A stretch of 64,000 bases of DNA from Clitopilus passeckerianus (GCA_944990035.1 CALYLX010000040.1:310001-374000), one strand, 5' to 3'; counted from the first letter of the stretch, positions 32,385 to 45,109 are shown. Notes: generated by a model from the sequence alone, not told the origin. Numbers and translations: made by a program.

Positions 32385-33507
32385 TATGAAAGGTCGACAG
32401 GAAAGAGAAAGAGAAGATATACAGTAAGCTGGAGTGCTTGTTGGAAGTTCTATGTAGTTTCAAGGCTTTTATACCGCAAAGCAAGTCTCGACAAATGGAG
32501 AAGGCTGTTGTAGCCTTGTGGTCACTTCACGGAGCAATGCTGAAGCAAGGGGCTAATAGGCCGCCATTGCTTTGGATCCTTGATATGAGGTCACTGTCCG
32601 ACGTGCTGCCACCTGACGATTCTTCGATTGGGTCGAGATACCGAGGTCGAGGTAACTCGAGATTAGGCCCAGTCAATTTAGCATGTGTTCGATTTGTTGA
32701 TGGTCAGGAAGCTCCGAGGCGCCTAGTTTAAACGACTGATGGCAAAGCGTGTAGTTCCAATAGCGTTTGAGCAGAGAGCATCGAAAATAGCCAACGAGGC
32801 TCTTCGCCTCGCTTAGGTTCGCTATGGCGGTTCAAAAGGACTCGCCACACCGTGACTTGCGGCAAAGAGTTCGGACTGATTGTGTTGGACTTTGTTTGTT
32901 CCGCGGAAATGTTGCCATATGGAGACGAGACAATGGACCATCCCGACAACTACTTATATCGTCAGGCCGATTTGGACGAATTTGAAAATGGAAGTCGAGC
33001 AGCAGGTGTCAGCCAGGTCCTGAATCGTAAGCCGGATATTTGGAGGATAGTACGAATCAACTTGAACTCGCATTCAATCTGTAAATCAGTTTTATGGCAA
33101 CGAGATACAAATTGACGAAAAGCCTAATTCGATCGAAACGGCAGCTGTGCAAAGAGGGTCAATGCGAAACTCTCCCGCTCGGCTGCAAATGCCACCACAT
33201 GGTCATAGTTGTAATAGGACAAAATAGACGAGGTGAGATGTGACTATCGACCGATGATAAATAAGCTGCTCCTAAAGCAACCTCGGATGCAAAGATAAGT
33301 ACTTGGTAAATACTGTTTCGTAATCGGAACGCAAAAAGGTATGAGTCAAACAATATGCACAAGAAAGATACCGGAGTATATTTTGACCGTGGCCTTGAAC
33401 ATATTAGGAGATCTTCAAGTTGACGGGTAGTAGCAGAGCGTGGTGCGATTGCACTGCAAGCGGCTGGGGTGTAGTTATGAGGCGAGCCCGAGCAACTTCG
33501 GGCGTCA
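32385..33507. other. Intergenic region
   Basis: About 1.1 kb between the promoter of secreted paralogue B and the stop of the next minus-strand gene. An 87-codon ORF at 32852-33115 has no recognisable features. Nothing else is seen. Confidence 0.5.
32467..32473 (-). promoter_or_regulatory. TATA box of secreted-protein paralogue B
   Basis: TATAAAA on the minus strand about 85 bp before the ATG, as in paralogue A. Confidence 0.55.
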
Positions 33508-34527
33508 TTAGTCACTGTTGTAGGCGGTGGCAATAGAGGCGACGAGAACAAGCTCGGTATCGAAATCAGCCATAGGGATGGGGGACGAAATCCGAGAAGC
33601 GGTGGAGCACAAAGAAACCAGGCTGGGCTCGTCGCTGGTATCGTCGTTGGAAGTTAATTCAACGTCACTTGAGGAAGCAGTTGAGATTGCTTCAATATCT
33701 AGGCGCTTTGGTGCAAGAGGACGAAGCCTATCCCAGCCTCTAGCGGTGGACTTGGGCTTGAAGACTCTGGCGGTCGGCGGCTTGAATGGCTTGGCTTCGG
33801 GGCTGTTCTCGATATCGTAATGAAGAACACCGAGAGGTTTGCGATCTTTGCGAAGCTGGTGCTCGGGAACGAAAATGGGCCGGAATTCTTCTTCTGGGAG
33901 GCTGCTAGAGGCGGAGAGGGGAGAAACATTTTCGTCGGCGAAGCTGGCTTGGGAAGGAGGTGGAGATAGAGAACCAGCCGCGTCGATGGCTTGTTTAAGA
34001 TCGAAGGGAACTATGGTGGCCAGCAAGTCCTGAGCTTCGCATTCCAAGGACTGACAGGAAATAGGCCTGATAGGACGAGGGGCAATAATCTTTGGATCTA
34101 CGTTGTGCCAGCTGCGAAAATATTCAGGTGCAAAGAAATCGCCATGGCGCCGAAGATTGCCTGTACAGATGGCATGAATACGTTACCAGATCGGAGAGGT
34201 GAATATATAAACTTACGACCCGGCTCGCTGCCTCTTCGAAGGCCACCGTGTCTAAAAGACTCGTGGCAATGGACGTCCTTGATAAACGGCCGAACAGGGG
34301 GCCATGAAATACCACAAATTTTGTATAGGCGAGGGGCCTCTTCCTGAATCAATGGCTAAGTTAGCATCCGAGCTGGAATTGAAAACATGGTAAACGCGTA
34401 CCATAGGTGAGGGACAGGAAGCGATCAGCTTATTGAAGCTATAACCAGCAGAGGCGGGGTGTTCGGCGGCGGGAACATAGCCAAGATAAGAGCGAAGCAT
34501 GGAATTAACCATCACAGCAGAGGACAT
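33508..34527 (-). CDS. Protein of unknown function, largely disordered
   Basis: Three exons are inferred. The first starts at ATG 34527 (MSSAVMVNSMLRSYLGYVPA) and ends after '...IASCPSPM'. The second reads 'EEAPRLYKICGISWPPVRPF' and 'HCHESFRHGGLRRG'. The third begins 'NLRRHGDFFAPEYFRSWHNV' and ends 'VASIATAYNSD'. Introns are about 65 and 60 bp with GT-AG ends and keep one frame. The first 130 residues look folded (aromatic, Cys and His residues). The remainder is rich in Ser, Pro, Asp and Glu ('STASSSDVELTSNDDTSDEP') with basic patches, suggesting a regulatory or nuclear protein. No domain is recognised and no function is proposed. Confidence 0.65.
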
Positions 34528-35334
34528 GATTTGAGTTAGCGGTGATTAGAAGAAAGGCAGGTATTGAAGGCAAGAGAGTAGACAGAGCGATGAGCAGAGT
34601 GTCAAATGCGATGTGGGGTGCAAGTTATGGTCCAACCATCCTTGACGACCTCAACCTTTATATTCCCTCTCCTCGTATGTGGCCTCTGAAGGACAGTGGC
34701 CTCGGTTATCTCGACCCTTGCTTTGTCCACCTGAGAGGCGATGCGGAAAACAATGGCTCTGGCCAAGGCACACCATACGAATGGTGGGCCAGTGAGTATC
34801 ATTGGACAATTTCCGAGTAGGCCCCAGTGTTGGCTCCTTTGTCGAAAAAAGGCGGAAACGTGGCATCAATTTCCTCGAAAGGCCTCAAGGCAGTCCTCCA
34901 ACCCTCCGAAATGGAGGATCACAAGATAATGGCACATAATGGCATGGAGATCAAGAGAAGAGATCCAGAAATCTTGATTTGACGATCGTATTCCATAAAT
35001 GATACAGTCTATACCAAACTACTTTCACTTTATATAAGTACAACTGAACGAGGGATTTCGCGGGCTGGGGCTTGGAGAAATCGTACACTAAACAGCCAGG
35101 CGGGCGAAGGAGAACGAATAATTAGTGAATGACCACGTATGATTAGAGAAGTAACAAATTTTGGGAGCATCATACAACGCCAGGTCAATCGGCGGAAATA
35201 AATGAAATCCAGAAGGGGCGTCAGGCTAATTGGATACGAACTTCGAAAGAAGCAAGAAATGCATGGTGGGGTTATATATACGGTGTAGAACGAAGGTAGC
35301 GTGTCCGTAATGAGGAAGAGCCAATAGTCCCCGC
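34528..35334. other. Intergenic region
   Basis: About 800 bp upstream of the unknown gene at 33508 and downstream of the large gene at 35335. Short ORFs only; nothing recognised. Confidence 0.5.
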
Positions 35335-38125
35335 TCACGCCGATCCTGATGACGGACGGGACAGTTCGCTGCTTGGTGGTGGAGAGGCGGAGAGGGTGCT
35401 CTCGCTATCCATGAACATAACGGGAAGGGGTGTGACCGATTCCGAAACTTTGTGCTTCTTCGCAGAAGATTTCTCCCTGTCACCAAACTCTTCCAGCTCC
35501 TCAGAGCTTCGTTTCCTCTGTCGACCAGGTGAGGGACTTGCAACCGTCAAAGGCGAAGAGGATGGCAAGAGGCCACGTTTGTTCCTCGTAGGAAGGGGTG
35601 TAATAGTCACCTGGGACCCTTCCCTCGACTCCTCCATTTTCGGCCGTTTGGGGGGAGTGCACGTCCTGTATTCCTCGACCCCATCCATAGCCGGATGCGC
35701 AGTTTCGATTTCGTCAGATGACCGTTTGCGTGCCCTTGCGTTTGGGTTCGGGAGCACCTTGGCAGTGGCCTCTGCGAAGCGGTATTGACACCACGCTTCA
35801 ATATCGTGTGCACCTCCTTCGTCCGAAGAATAGCCCTCTGCTTCGGCATCAATTTCTGCGCAGACCTCGTCGTCGTTCATATACTCCATCTCTTCATCTT
35901 CTTCGTCCTCTCCCTCCCCGTCTAGGTCAACACCGTCCACTTCCTCGAGCCGGACGATGTTTTCAACCCTACGTGGAACAGGGGCCTGTGGCTGGATTTC
36001 CGCAGCAGCAGCGAGCTCCTGCTCAGACACTTTATTGCCATTAGCTGCATTCTCTAGTGCAATGGATCGCAAGCATATCTTGCAGCGACAGTGGTATAGA
36101 GGGCTACATGCTTCTCTCCAGACCTGTCGAATAAACATGACTTTCATGATAGAATTTCGAAATATTGATGAACTAACCATTGTCACGTCATCTCTGGTAT
36201 AAGGTGGGAAGTCGGCTGCAGTCTCTGGAACATATGGGATAGAGTGTAGAAGTTTTGGCGGGTCCAGCACGGGCCCAACAGCGATGGCAGGAGGGGCAAC
36301 ATGGCGGGGCATACGAAGAACAGGTGTCGCAGCCGGGAGATCTTCCTTCTTGGTATCACTGTCGTCATCACGTAACGGTGGAGGAGAAGGTGTGGTTTGC
36401 AATGTTGAGGTTGAAAGAACCGGGCTGGTGTCGGTGGGTGACCGAGAGCTGGCACCACTCGAAGCCGTGGAGGAGTCGTCGTCCCCACCACAGCGGCTGG
36501 AGTTCCTTGCTCGTTGTTCCGCCTCCTTGAAACTGTTTAATCGCCTCTCGGCCCAGTCGATACCGTCGAACCATACACCATCCTCCTCTCGGAGCTGTGT
36601 CACAACATCATCCAGTGTCATCTTGCTGACCTTCTTGACTGGGTCCTCAATGACACCGCCATAGCCAGGGTTGGCGCATTCAATGACGATCTTCCTAACG
36701 AGGTTCCTCATTGCCGGCCCCAAGACAGTTCGGAGTTGTTTCCGGTGGACAATGAGCGACTGCTCGCACAGGGCGAACGTCGGAGGCACCTCCCCGGTTA
36801 CAGTGGAAGGTCGAGGGTGTTCCTCTTCTTGACCGTCTTCCTCTCCGTTAGAGGTAGGTGAAGCCAATGACGAGTCGTCTCGTGTCCAAGGGCAGGGGTG
36901 AATGGCGCGGGTAATTTTGGATTTGGTGGGAAGAAAGTGGTCGTAGAAGACATCCGCAGGGCTGATCCAATGCCCATCCATTATTCGCGAGCGTGCCCAG
37001 TCGCCTAAAGCGAGGTCTCGGATGCCGTCCTCCTCCATCTGCATCAAAATGACTTCTTCATCTTCCTCCTCGTCTTCGTCGTCTTGGAGGTTGCCTTCGT
37101 ACTCGCCGTTGAACCTCTCGGCAGCCAGTGCCTGGTCCAGCAAGTCTCTCATGCGCGTATTGCTCTTCAACCATAGACGTTCTCTGGCAACAGCCAAGAC
37201 CTCCCGTACACTTCCTTCGCCACTGTCGATGAAGGTGTCGACAATGTTCCTCGTTTCCCAGTCATCACTGAGCATTTCCTGCCCACCAACAGCTTCTACA
37301 TCGCGGGGGTTGTCTCGAATACGTCTCCACAGGAATTCTCTCCGACAAGGGCGGCATGTGGCATAAACATTCGGGAATGTTTCTTTGTCGTCGTTCTCTG
37401 CCACTGCGAAGGAGCTGATGTGGGAGACCGTCTCGGAATGCGGAAAAGCAGGGGCAGGGGCATCACGGAGACATAGACCACAGAAAGCTGCAGCTCGTTC
37501 AGCATGGTCTGCACAGACCCCAATCTGTCGGAGCCAAGGGGTATAAAGGATATGTTTCCTTTTGCACAAGCCTATTCTTGAGTTTGGGCAGTTAACGCGG
37601 CATACGAGACAGCTGCAGTTAACGATATTCTTGAAATGCTGGTATGCCGACAGCCTGATCGGGGGCTGAGGTGCAGCGGAGGAGTTCAATGACGGGGGTT
37701 TTGGGTGGATAACGGCATAAGGCGCCATTGCATCGGTAGGGTCCAGTACTTGGATGGCTTTCTGCCAGTAAACATGGTTTTGCACTGCGGAATGTCAATT
37801 ATAGATCAGAGGCACCGATCAAGGCATACTGACTCGCTATAGCCCATTCCGGGCAGATTTTCATAACGCGAAGCTCGAGCTCGTTGGCTTCGCGTAGCGT
37901 CGTGAACATGAGCCTGTGATGCCATGCTTGAGGCCTTTCCCATGTTTCGGGCGTATAGCTCGACAAAGCTATGTCCCCGACGAAGAAGTCTGCGATATGC
38001 CTGTCGTGTCAGACCCTTAGTACGCTGGGCCGGATAGTGTGGCTAAGATGATAGGCAAAATTGACGAACCTCACGAGCTCGGGAGGTAACTGGGGCCACG
38101 ATTTATTATTTTTTCCTTTGAACAT
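35335..38125 (-). CDS. Large acidic nuclear-type protein with F-box-like N-terminus
   Basis: Three exons: 38070-38125, 37834-38000 and 35335-37784. The start is ATG 38125 (MFKGKNNKSWPQLPPELVRH). 'WPQLPPELVRHIADFFV' resembles an F-box. Then come 'TWERPQAWHHRLMFTTLREA' and a Cys-rich block ('VNCSCLVCRVNCPNSRIG', 'CADHAERAAAFCGLCLRD', 'TCRPCRREFLWRRI') that could bind zinc. Acidic runs (DDEDEEEDEEVI at about residue 310; DGEGEDEEDEEMEY) and basic nuclear-localisation-like clusters (ARKRSSDE, GRQRKRSSEE, SAKKHKVSE) fill the C-terminal third. The splice between exons 2 and 3 recreates 'A-MQNHVYWQKAI'. The product is about 890 residues. I believe it belongs to a conserved basidiomycete family of unknown function and cannot name it. 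Confidence 0.75.
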
Positions 38126-39100
38126 CGTTGAAAGGTTGCTCGTCGCCGTCAATAGGCTATAGACCGAGCTCGTCGATGTCGCCGCAGAACGCGGTGGTCA
38201 GTGCGCAAATTGGTAGTCAACAAAGGGGTCCACAGCTATTGTGATGATCAAATATTTCCCACGCACAGACCAGTAGATTTGGCTGGGTCGCCTTGCCTCC
38301 AAAGCTACCGCTTAACTCTACTCTTCATTATGGCTGCCAGAGCTGTAGCTACGTCGTCGATCAACGTGAAATAGTAGACTCTGGTTGTGACTCATGCCCC
38401 TCATAGGCGGATATTTGAAAATCATAAGAAACGGATCATTCGGTGACAACTTCATTACAGTTCCTCAGGGCGAGAACGGAACTCTTCCCCTCCATGCAGA
38501 TCCATCCATTTGTCTCCATAAGATGTCGACAAAGTTCTGACATCAGGAAGCAAACCATCTAACAATTGCCTCACATGGATTTGCTCGAAGAAGTGCTTGA
38601 CAGCACCCACTTCTGTCAAAACGCCTCCTCATGTGACTTAACCACAATCTATCCACCGAGGTCGACAAACATCGCAGATAAAAGCTTGTCAGGGCAGCGG
38701 TAGTAACAGAGGTATCACCGCATGCGTATGTGGGGTCGAGGGTTTAAGCAAGTGATAGTGACTGTGAAAACAGACGACTGATCGGATCCCCAGCCCGGTC
38801 GCGGAGAGACAATTTGCGTGACGAGGTACGGCTCGGTAGAAGCGAGTAGATGCTCTCTGTTGATATCTTATCGTCAGTCTTTACCCAGCCACAGAGCCTA
38901 ATTCCTCCAGCCGGTGCCAAAGATAGACGTAGAAAATAGAAACATATGGTCTATTTGGCAGATCCAAGTCACCTTCTAATGCACGTAATCTAGTGGCTCA
39001 AATCTCGAACTATGACGTTTGTGAACATTTGTCCCGGATATAGAAAACAGTCGACGATCCTTTGCTTCCGCTGTGGCGAGGATGACAGCGGTCATATGTT
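38126..39100. other. Intergenic region
   Basis: Nearly 1 kb between the start of the large acidic protein gene and the end of the carboxylesterase gene. No conserved coding sequence or repeat is visible. Confidence 0.5.
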
Positions 39101-41299
39101 TTACCTGCCGAACATGGGTTGCGCTGACATCTCAGCATGTCCAGCTTCCGCAAAGAGGAAACGTCTACGCGAAGGGTTAGGTCTTCTTTCCCCATCATTC
39201 AGGTAACCACTGACCTGAGGATAGATGGGAAGAATCGTGTTCCAGTACTTGCAGGATCTGTCAGCGTAGGAATGATCCCCAGGCTGGGCACCATTCGGTG
39301 ACACGCCTAGGATCGCAAGTGACGTGGTATCCTTGGGATCAAACTTCCTCCATTCTGGAATGCGTGGACCTCGTTGGGGATCTACAGGGCCAGTATCAGA
39401 ACCCGGTACCAAGGCTTCAGAGTAAAAGTGAGAGAGCCCTACCTTTGACGAAATTCGCCCAAGCCTCAACCATATAATCCGAAATCTTGATCTGGTCCTC
39501 CGTAGCAGGCACGAAAGGAGGGCTCAGCACGATCGTCCTCCACGTCCCCATAACAAAGCGAATATCACTCCCATGGAAAGCGCCAATCCTCACACCCCTC
39601 GAGTTCAAGTTACTTGCAACGTGGTCGAAGCGGTAACGCCAGACCGGAAGGCGGAGCGCATCGGTACGCTCCGCTGCAAGGTTACTTGCGAGACAGAGCA
39701 TGTGTGCGTCTCTCCACATCCCAGCGGATGCATTGTAAGCCGAAGGGAAGTCGCTTGAGGGGACAGGATAGACTGCTTCAAGCTCGGTTACGTTGGCGAA
39801 GGGGAAGTTGAGGTTGTTGCTTATGCTAGAATCATGGAGTCAGACGTTTGCAATATTCCAGCAGTATGAGCGCAGTTCACCTATATTGAACAATGTCGTC
39901 CAAATACGCTGTAGGCTCGCCTTCGACAATCAACGTTCCTTCGTCCTTATTTGTGCCAACAAGTAAAGGAACCTTTGCCGTATGTCCTCTTCTTGTCTGG
40001 GCGACATAACTACCGAGTCGTGTCAACTCCCAGGACCAAACAGATAGAAGAATAAACTCACTCTTTCCAAATCGTGACATTATCCGTAACAGGCTGGAAC
40101 TGCGTCCCAGTATCCAGAAGAACCTGCTTTAGCTGTTCACCAGGAACCTTCCGCAAGCAGTCGAGTTGGCCGGGTCCGAGGGGGCAGCTGAGGTTGGACG
40201 CAATCTTGCCGATTTGGTCGCCGAGTTGCCACATGGGTTGGGCAGCTGCATAAAAGATGAGAACATGAGAGAGAGGAACCAGGGGGACGCTGCTTACTAT
40301 CTCCGCTCTGCATGATAGCGCCACGTATGAGAGAGTTATCGCGGTAGGCAGACAGATAGAGATTCGTCATTTCTGGAGGAAGGAATTCGCTCAGCAACGT
40401 GTCTTGTAAAAATGGTGCACGGGTACCGACCTGCTCCGACAGATTCCCCTGCATTAGGAGGTCCAATTCAGTGACCAAACGTCTGGAATATGAATCTGTA
40501 TTACCTCCAAGAGTGATCTTCCTAGGATCCCCTCCAAAGATTCCTGCATTCTTGTAGATCCACTCCACGGCAGCCCGAGTGTCAAGAAGCCCAAAGTTCT
40601 GTGTTTCTCCTTTCTGGGCGATCTCTGTAGCATGTGGGAACCCAAAAAGAGAGAGCCGGTAGTTGAAGCTGGCAAATACAATTCCCTAGTAGACGGCGTT
40701 GAGTTGGTTTGAGAGGTGGCAAGTCGAGAATGACGCACCTTGGCAGCTAGATATGACCCGTCAATTTTTGGGTCTGACGAAGCGCCACTGTCAAATCCTC
40801 CCCCGCTTTGAAAGAAGTTTATGAAGGGCAAAAACGTAGAAAAGAGTCTCCCTCACTGGATATAGAGGTAAACGGGGAGTGCGTGGGCGTTGTAGGGAGC
40901 GATGACGTTGATGCGCAGACAGTCCTCGCTTTGGATAGATGTACCATTTCCACCGTCAGCCCTGTTTGCTTAAAAGATAAGCTGACACTCTGTAGATAAT
41001 CGTTACAACACGTACCTTCCTTGTAGACACGCTGGTCCATACACAGTCCCGTTGAATATCCCCGTTCCGTTCGGCCGAACATCCTGAGGCGGCCTCCATC
41101 GGTTCTTGCCGGATGTATCCTGGGCGTAGCGTACTCCAAGCCACTTCTTCAGTGGAACAGAAGTCGTGTTGGAGTCTAGAAATCCTTGGACAGGGCCTGA
41201 ACTAGTCCGGACCACGAGAGACGATTGATGAAGAGCATCAGCGACGGCGTGGGTAGCCAGCAAAAGTGAGACTCCAATCAAGTTATTTAAGCCCTTCAT
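39101..41299 (-). CDS. Secreted type-B carboxylesterase/lipase (alpha/beta hydrolase)
   Basis: Hydrolyses carboxylic esters. Eight or more introns interrupt the gene. The start is ATG 41299 (MKGLNNLIGVSLLLATHAVA, a signal peptide). The oxyanion-hole motif HGGGF is formed exactly across an intron near 40805. The nucleophile elbow reads 'ITLGGESVGAE' after removing two introns; GESVG is the GxSxG Ser, with VGA in place of the usual AGG. The acid is in 'VGTNKDEGTLIVEGEP' and the catalytic His in 'GAFHGSDIRFVMGTW'. 'CKYWNTILPIYPQ' is close to the family's C-terminus. The stop is uncertain: the frame runs on to 39101, but the last 28 residues (VSGYLNDGERRPN...) may be intron. The natural ester is unknown. 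Confidence 0.85.
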
Positions 41300-41755
41300 G
41301 CTGGCGGGCTTTTGACTCCAGATGAGCCTCAAAACTCCCGAACAACCCAGTGGATGTTTAAATACATACTGGAGAGTATTCGGCACCTTTTCGGAGAAGA
41401 CGGCCATAACTTGGTGTAAAGAACCACATTTTACACGGAAGAGCCATCAGATTCTGTTTTTGGAGCCTAAGGGCTGCATGTCGCCACGCTGAATCGATTC
41501 TGCATGATTAAACCTTGGTCGCGAAAACCTGATTGAGTTGGTGGCTTGGAGAAAACCTTCAGGTCGGCACCGCCACTTCCATCATCGTCCATCATGATCA
41601 AGTTCATGGTTCCACTCTTGTCCACCACAGCTCCCGGGTCTGGTCATGTTTGATTTATGCCAGCATTCCAAAACACCCACAACTGAATGAGTCAAAAGGA
41701 GAGATCTAAAAAACGCCGCCTTGCTTGCTTTCTTCTCTGCTTTAGCAACTAGAAA
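41300..41755. other. Divergent promoter region
   Basis: About 455 bp between the carboxylesterase start (minus) and the SHDQGWG gene start (plus). Nothing recognised. Confidence 0.5.
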
Positions 41756-42580
41756 ATGGGTCACCACTACGCCGTCGTCGACATCTGGCAGGTACGACGA
41801 TACCTCGCTCAGAATATCCCCCTCGAACTCGCAGAAATCATTATGGAGGAGGCCGAGTATTGGATCAGCCAAGTATCTACGAGAAATGAGGAGCGTGTTG
41901 TTCTTGCGGGATGGGACAACCTCGACAACGCTTCCATGTACTATCTGACTACAGATCCCATCCCAGCAATCAGTATTAACGGGCAAACCCTACCGACGAA
42001 GCGGCGAAGGGTTAGGTTCACGTTACAGAGCCATGACCAAGGTTGGGGTGGCGACTACGACTGTCGAGGTTGGGTGACTAGATTGGCGTTGGATCGCTCG
42101 CTAATCCATCTTTCAACAGGGACATATAAAGCATCCTGGACCTGGTTCGAAGCTGGTATACTGAAACCAGGTAGACACAACCTACTGCGGCAGACTTGCA
42201 TAGCCTCTGCCTTTGATTCTTTTGCCTTTGACGGTCCTGGATGGGAGATTCGGAACCCTCTTCAAGACTCTGGTCGCTGGTTCCTTCAGTCAAACGTCCA
42301 TGTCTCCGACGAACTGAAAACGCACGTCATAGAGTGGAAACATGACGATGATTGCTTTCCCGGTGGTACCGATAACGTTTGCGGAACTGGACCGGGAACT
42401 GGGTTTCTGAGAGCGCTTGAGCCGGGGTGCCGGACTTGTGTTGTTGTAAGAGCTCAGGTACGACCATTTCACCTCTCATTCTCGAATGGACGGTAAACTC
42501 ACATAATAACTGTTACATAGTATCCGGGTTGGGCTAACCATGTTCATTCGGTCAAAGTAGAGACTTTCTCTACGTTTTGA
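41756..42580 (+). CDS. Fungal protein with the 'SHDQGWG...SWTWFEAG' domain
   Basis: Two exons, 41756-42457 and 42521-42580, encode about 253 residues beginning MGHHYAVVDIWQVRRYLAQN. The middle contains 'RVRFTLQSHDQGWGGDYDCR' and 'GTYKASWTWFEAGILKPG'. The end is formed across the intron as 'VVVRAQYPGWANHVHSVKVE'. This set of motifs is familiar from the C-terminal region of many fungal stand-alone and ankyrin-repeat proteins, where it forms a beta-rich domain of unknown role; the frame and splice are therefore secure. The N-terminal segment 'IPLELAEIIMEEAEYWISQV' could be an F-box-like helical start. There is no signal peptide. Function unknown. Confidence 0.75.
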
Positions 42581-42787
42581 TAGTCGTGTGCGGTCTCCGA
42601 ATGCTGTATACCTGCAACAGAATTGCATTATACTTGGTTTCTCTTCTAATATCCGAGTTTCCATCCTCATGGCCTTCGGTGGACGTGTCTAAGATGGAAT
42701 ACAAGCTCGCCGGCAATTCGAGAGGTTAGAGTCACTGTAGAAGGTTACGGAAAGGACCTATTCCTCTCTTTTGGTTCAGAGGTCTAC

Positions 42788-44205
42788 ATGTATAGTCAGA
42801 GGCCCTTGTTAGCATTTCACGCGGAGCAGGATCCGGAACATATGATAAAGACCTTCGAAAGAAACAAGGACAAAGACACTCGGTTCGGCCCGTGCACACG
42901 TTGCCATCCCCAACCCCCTCTTCCCGTCAAATTTCGTCAGATGAACATTTGGACATTGTGTCGGCGCCGCATTCCTTCTCTTAGACCTTTTATCTCTTTC
43001 AGGAGACAGAAGGAACAGTGCCGCATTATCTCCCTCCCTCTAGACCTAGAAGAGCGCATACTAGACAAACTCGTACATGACGCTCGGGCACTCGCCTTCT
43101 GCGCACTTGTCTCAAAATGATGGCTGCACCAGTCCTGCAGCCGTTTCTTTAGAGAGCGTGAAGTCGTTTGTGGCGGCTCGCGTGCAGAAGAGGATATTCT
43201 CCTCCGCAACCTGCTCCTTCATTCAAAGTCAGAGTCCACATTCTTGGCGTACATTCAGGACATCAAGATCGAGAACCTCTACGATTCTCGCATGGCTGGC
43301 ACCAACGACCTATTATTCAACAAACTTGTCAAGAGATCTCTCATCAAATTTCGAAGCCTCAAAACTCTTCGGTTATGTGGATTTTCTTACGGGCTCGACT
43401 GCTTAGAATCCATTTCTCCCTACGTCCAATCACTGGACTCACTCACCTCCCTCTATCTCCAAGACGCAAAATTATCTTATCCAGGGGAGATTCTGTTCTT
43501 TCTAGGGATTATGCTGCACCTAAGTTTCTGCCACCTCCAAGAAATCACATTCAAAACCCAGGAATGGATCCTCCCACCCTCCTGGTACTCGTCCACCAAC
43601 CCCACCGTGAGAATCCGACTCGAGATTTATATTGAATGGGGTCCCCCAGAGATCCCCGCAATGTCTGCTCTCATTCTCCATCAAGATTGGAACATAAAAG
43701 TGCTCAGTATTGGCGAAGTTTTCGACGCGGTACAAGAGTTCCATCCGATCCCACAGGTGGTGGCGCATATCGGCCATTCCCTGGAGAGATTATCCCTTGC
43801 CTTCGCGCATTACTGTGTGCACTCCTGGCCTGCATTGACAGGTATGTTCGTTCACGAATAAGCTTGCGCTATCGTTGATATTTTTATGCCTCGCGAACGT
43901 CAGGTAATATCTCTTTCCCGCCTACATCATTGGCCAACAATACCTCACTGAAAATATTCAACATCGCAGAGTTCTCCATGCCCTTTGGTCGCATAAGATC
44001 ATCTACCTGGCTCTTCAGCACCCTCAAAACAATCACGTCCGAAGATAAATTCCAGAGCCTTCGTATATTTTTCGGAGTCGACCATTCGTGCGATGATGTT
44101 AGAGAATCGGTAAAGAGTTGCACTGCCCCACATTGTATACTGTCTGTTCCCCGTCAAGGTGCCTGTCGTCGATCATCGGCACTTACTGACCCTGGTATCC
44201 CTTAA
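42788..44205 (+). pseudogene. F-box/LRR-like gene with an in-frame stop
   Basis: A reading frame opens at 42788 (a likelier start is the ATG at 42941, MNIWTLCRRR) and contains a good F-box: 'SLPLDLEERILDKLVHDARA' followed by 'FCALVSK'. It then hits TGA at 43118-43120 and resumes in the same frame with 'WLHQSCSRFFRERE'. Family members normally read SK-S-W here, so a single change from TCA to TGA explains the stop. The downstream sequence keeps LRR-like repeats ('LKTLRLCGFSY', 'SLTSLYLQDAKL') to about 43842. After a plausible intron (GTATGT...GTCAG) it continues ('TSLKIFNIAEFSMPF', 'FQSLRIFFGVDHS') to 44205. It is either a young pseudogene or a sequencing error; the rest of the frame is intact. 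Confidence 0.65.
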
Positions 44206-44518
44206 CACCGCAAACACGGCATTGACTCCAAGGCTCCGAGATATGAGTCAAAACGACGCGTTATGGCTAAACACATAAGATAAATACACCGTCGACTAGA
44301 CCATGGGTCTTCGAGCAGCCTGGTGCTTCCGCTCGGAAAGAGTCGCCAAACAGAACATATACGAATTAATCTGCTCGTAGCAGGCTACACACTTTATGCC
44401 TGGTAGAAAGTTCGTATTCCTCTCACGAACTGAGACGTATAGATATGTACCTGAACTGGGGGAGGTGAGCAGCGGACAGTTATACCGTTTAAAGTGAAGT
44501 ACTAACTTAGGAGCATAG
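44206..44518. other. Spacer, probably containing undetected 5' exon(s) of the next gene
   Basis: About 310 bp. An ATG at 44301 opens a 26-codon frame (MGLRAAWCFRSERVAKQNIY) that could be a first exon of the gene beginning in the next entry, but the join is not resolved. Confidence 0.35.
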
Positions 44519-45109
44519 GAGTTCGACGTAGACCACTTCCAGGACCCATCTTGGGCAGAGAAAGCCGTACTCGCAGTTCGCGACGCCACAAATAAGGTTG
44601 GGGAGAAATGCGTCCCTTATTCCTGAGAAACAGGAAACTGATTCGGCTGTGAACAGGATCTGTACAAAGCCCACAAGAACCGGAAGTATGGGTGGAGCAA
44701 CAGAAAGGCATTCCTGAGCGGGCCCAACAGGCGTGAGTTTGGACGCATCCCATTTTGGGAGTCGGATTCGTGTCATTGGGATTTGCCCTGGCCTGTTCCT
44801 GGCGAGGATGTACCCTCCAACACCCCGATTGTCCTCGAGTCACTTATGGACATTGCACGTCCAGCCAAGCCCAAAGGTGCGTACATAGTCACGAGGGACA
44901 AGGAGGAAGGTGGACTAATTCACATTGCAGGCGTTGCTAAGGAGTACGAGATCGTAGAGCTCCCACCCAAGGTGATGGTCCTGGATGAGGTCGAGGAGGT
45001 CGCTGAGCTGCCAGAGCTAGATGATTCGGACTGGGAGGAGATTGACGGACCCGAGATGGATGGAGGTAGTACTAGCAAGGAGACTTACGCCTCCGTTGCC
45101 AAAGGCTGA
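44519..45109 (+). CDS. Unknown acidic-tailed protein, paralogue 1 of 2 (5' end not resolved)
   Basis: Exons inferred: 'EFDVDHFQDPSWAEKAVLAV' from about 44519, then an intron (GTTGGGG...AACAG), 'LYKAHKNRKYGWSNRKAFLS' through 'GRIPFWESDSCHWDLPWPVP' to 'LESLMDIARPAKPKG', then a second intron of about 57 bp ending at GCAG, and 'VAKEYEIVELPPKVMVLDEV' to the acidic end 'DDSDWEEIDGPE...SKETYASVAKG'. The second intron keeps the frame open but is shown to be an intron by the sister gene at 45916, which has an intron at exactly that point (K-G-VAKE). No known domain. The start lies upstream and could not be fixed. Confidence 0.6.

Noticed and set aside
32852..33115. ORF of 87 codons in the intergenic region upstream of secreted paralogue B
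   Set aside because: No homologous counterpart, no domain, no supporting promoter or splice signals.
36868..37200. GA-rich strand-asymmetric stretches in the large acidic protein gene, considered as a regulatory or triplex tract
   Set aside because: They are explained by the coding of Asp/Glu runs in the protein.
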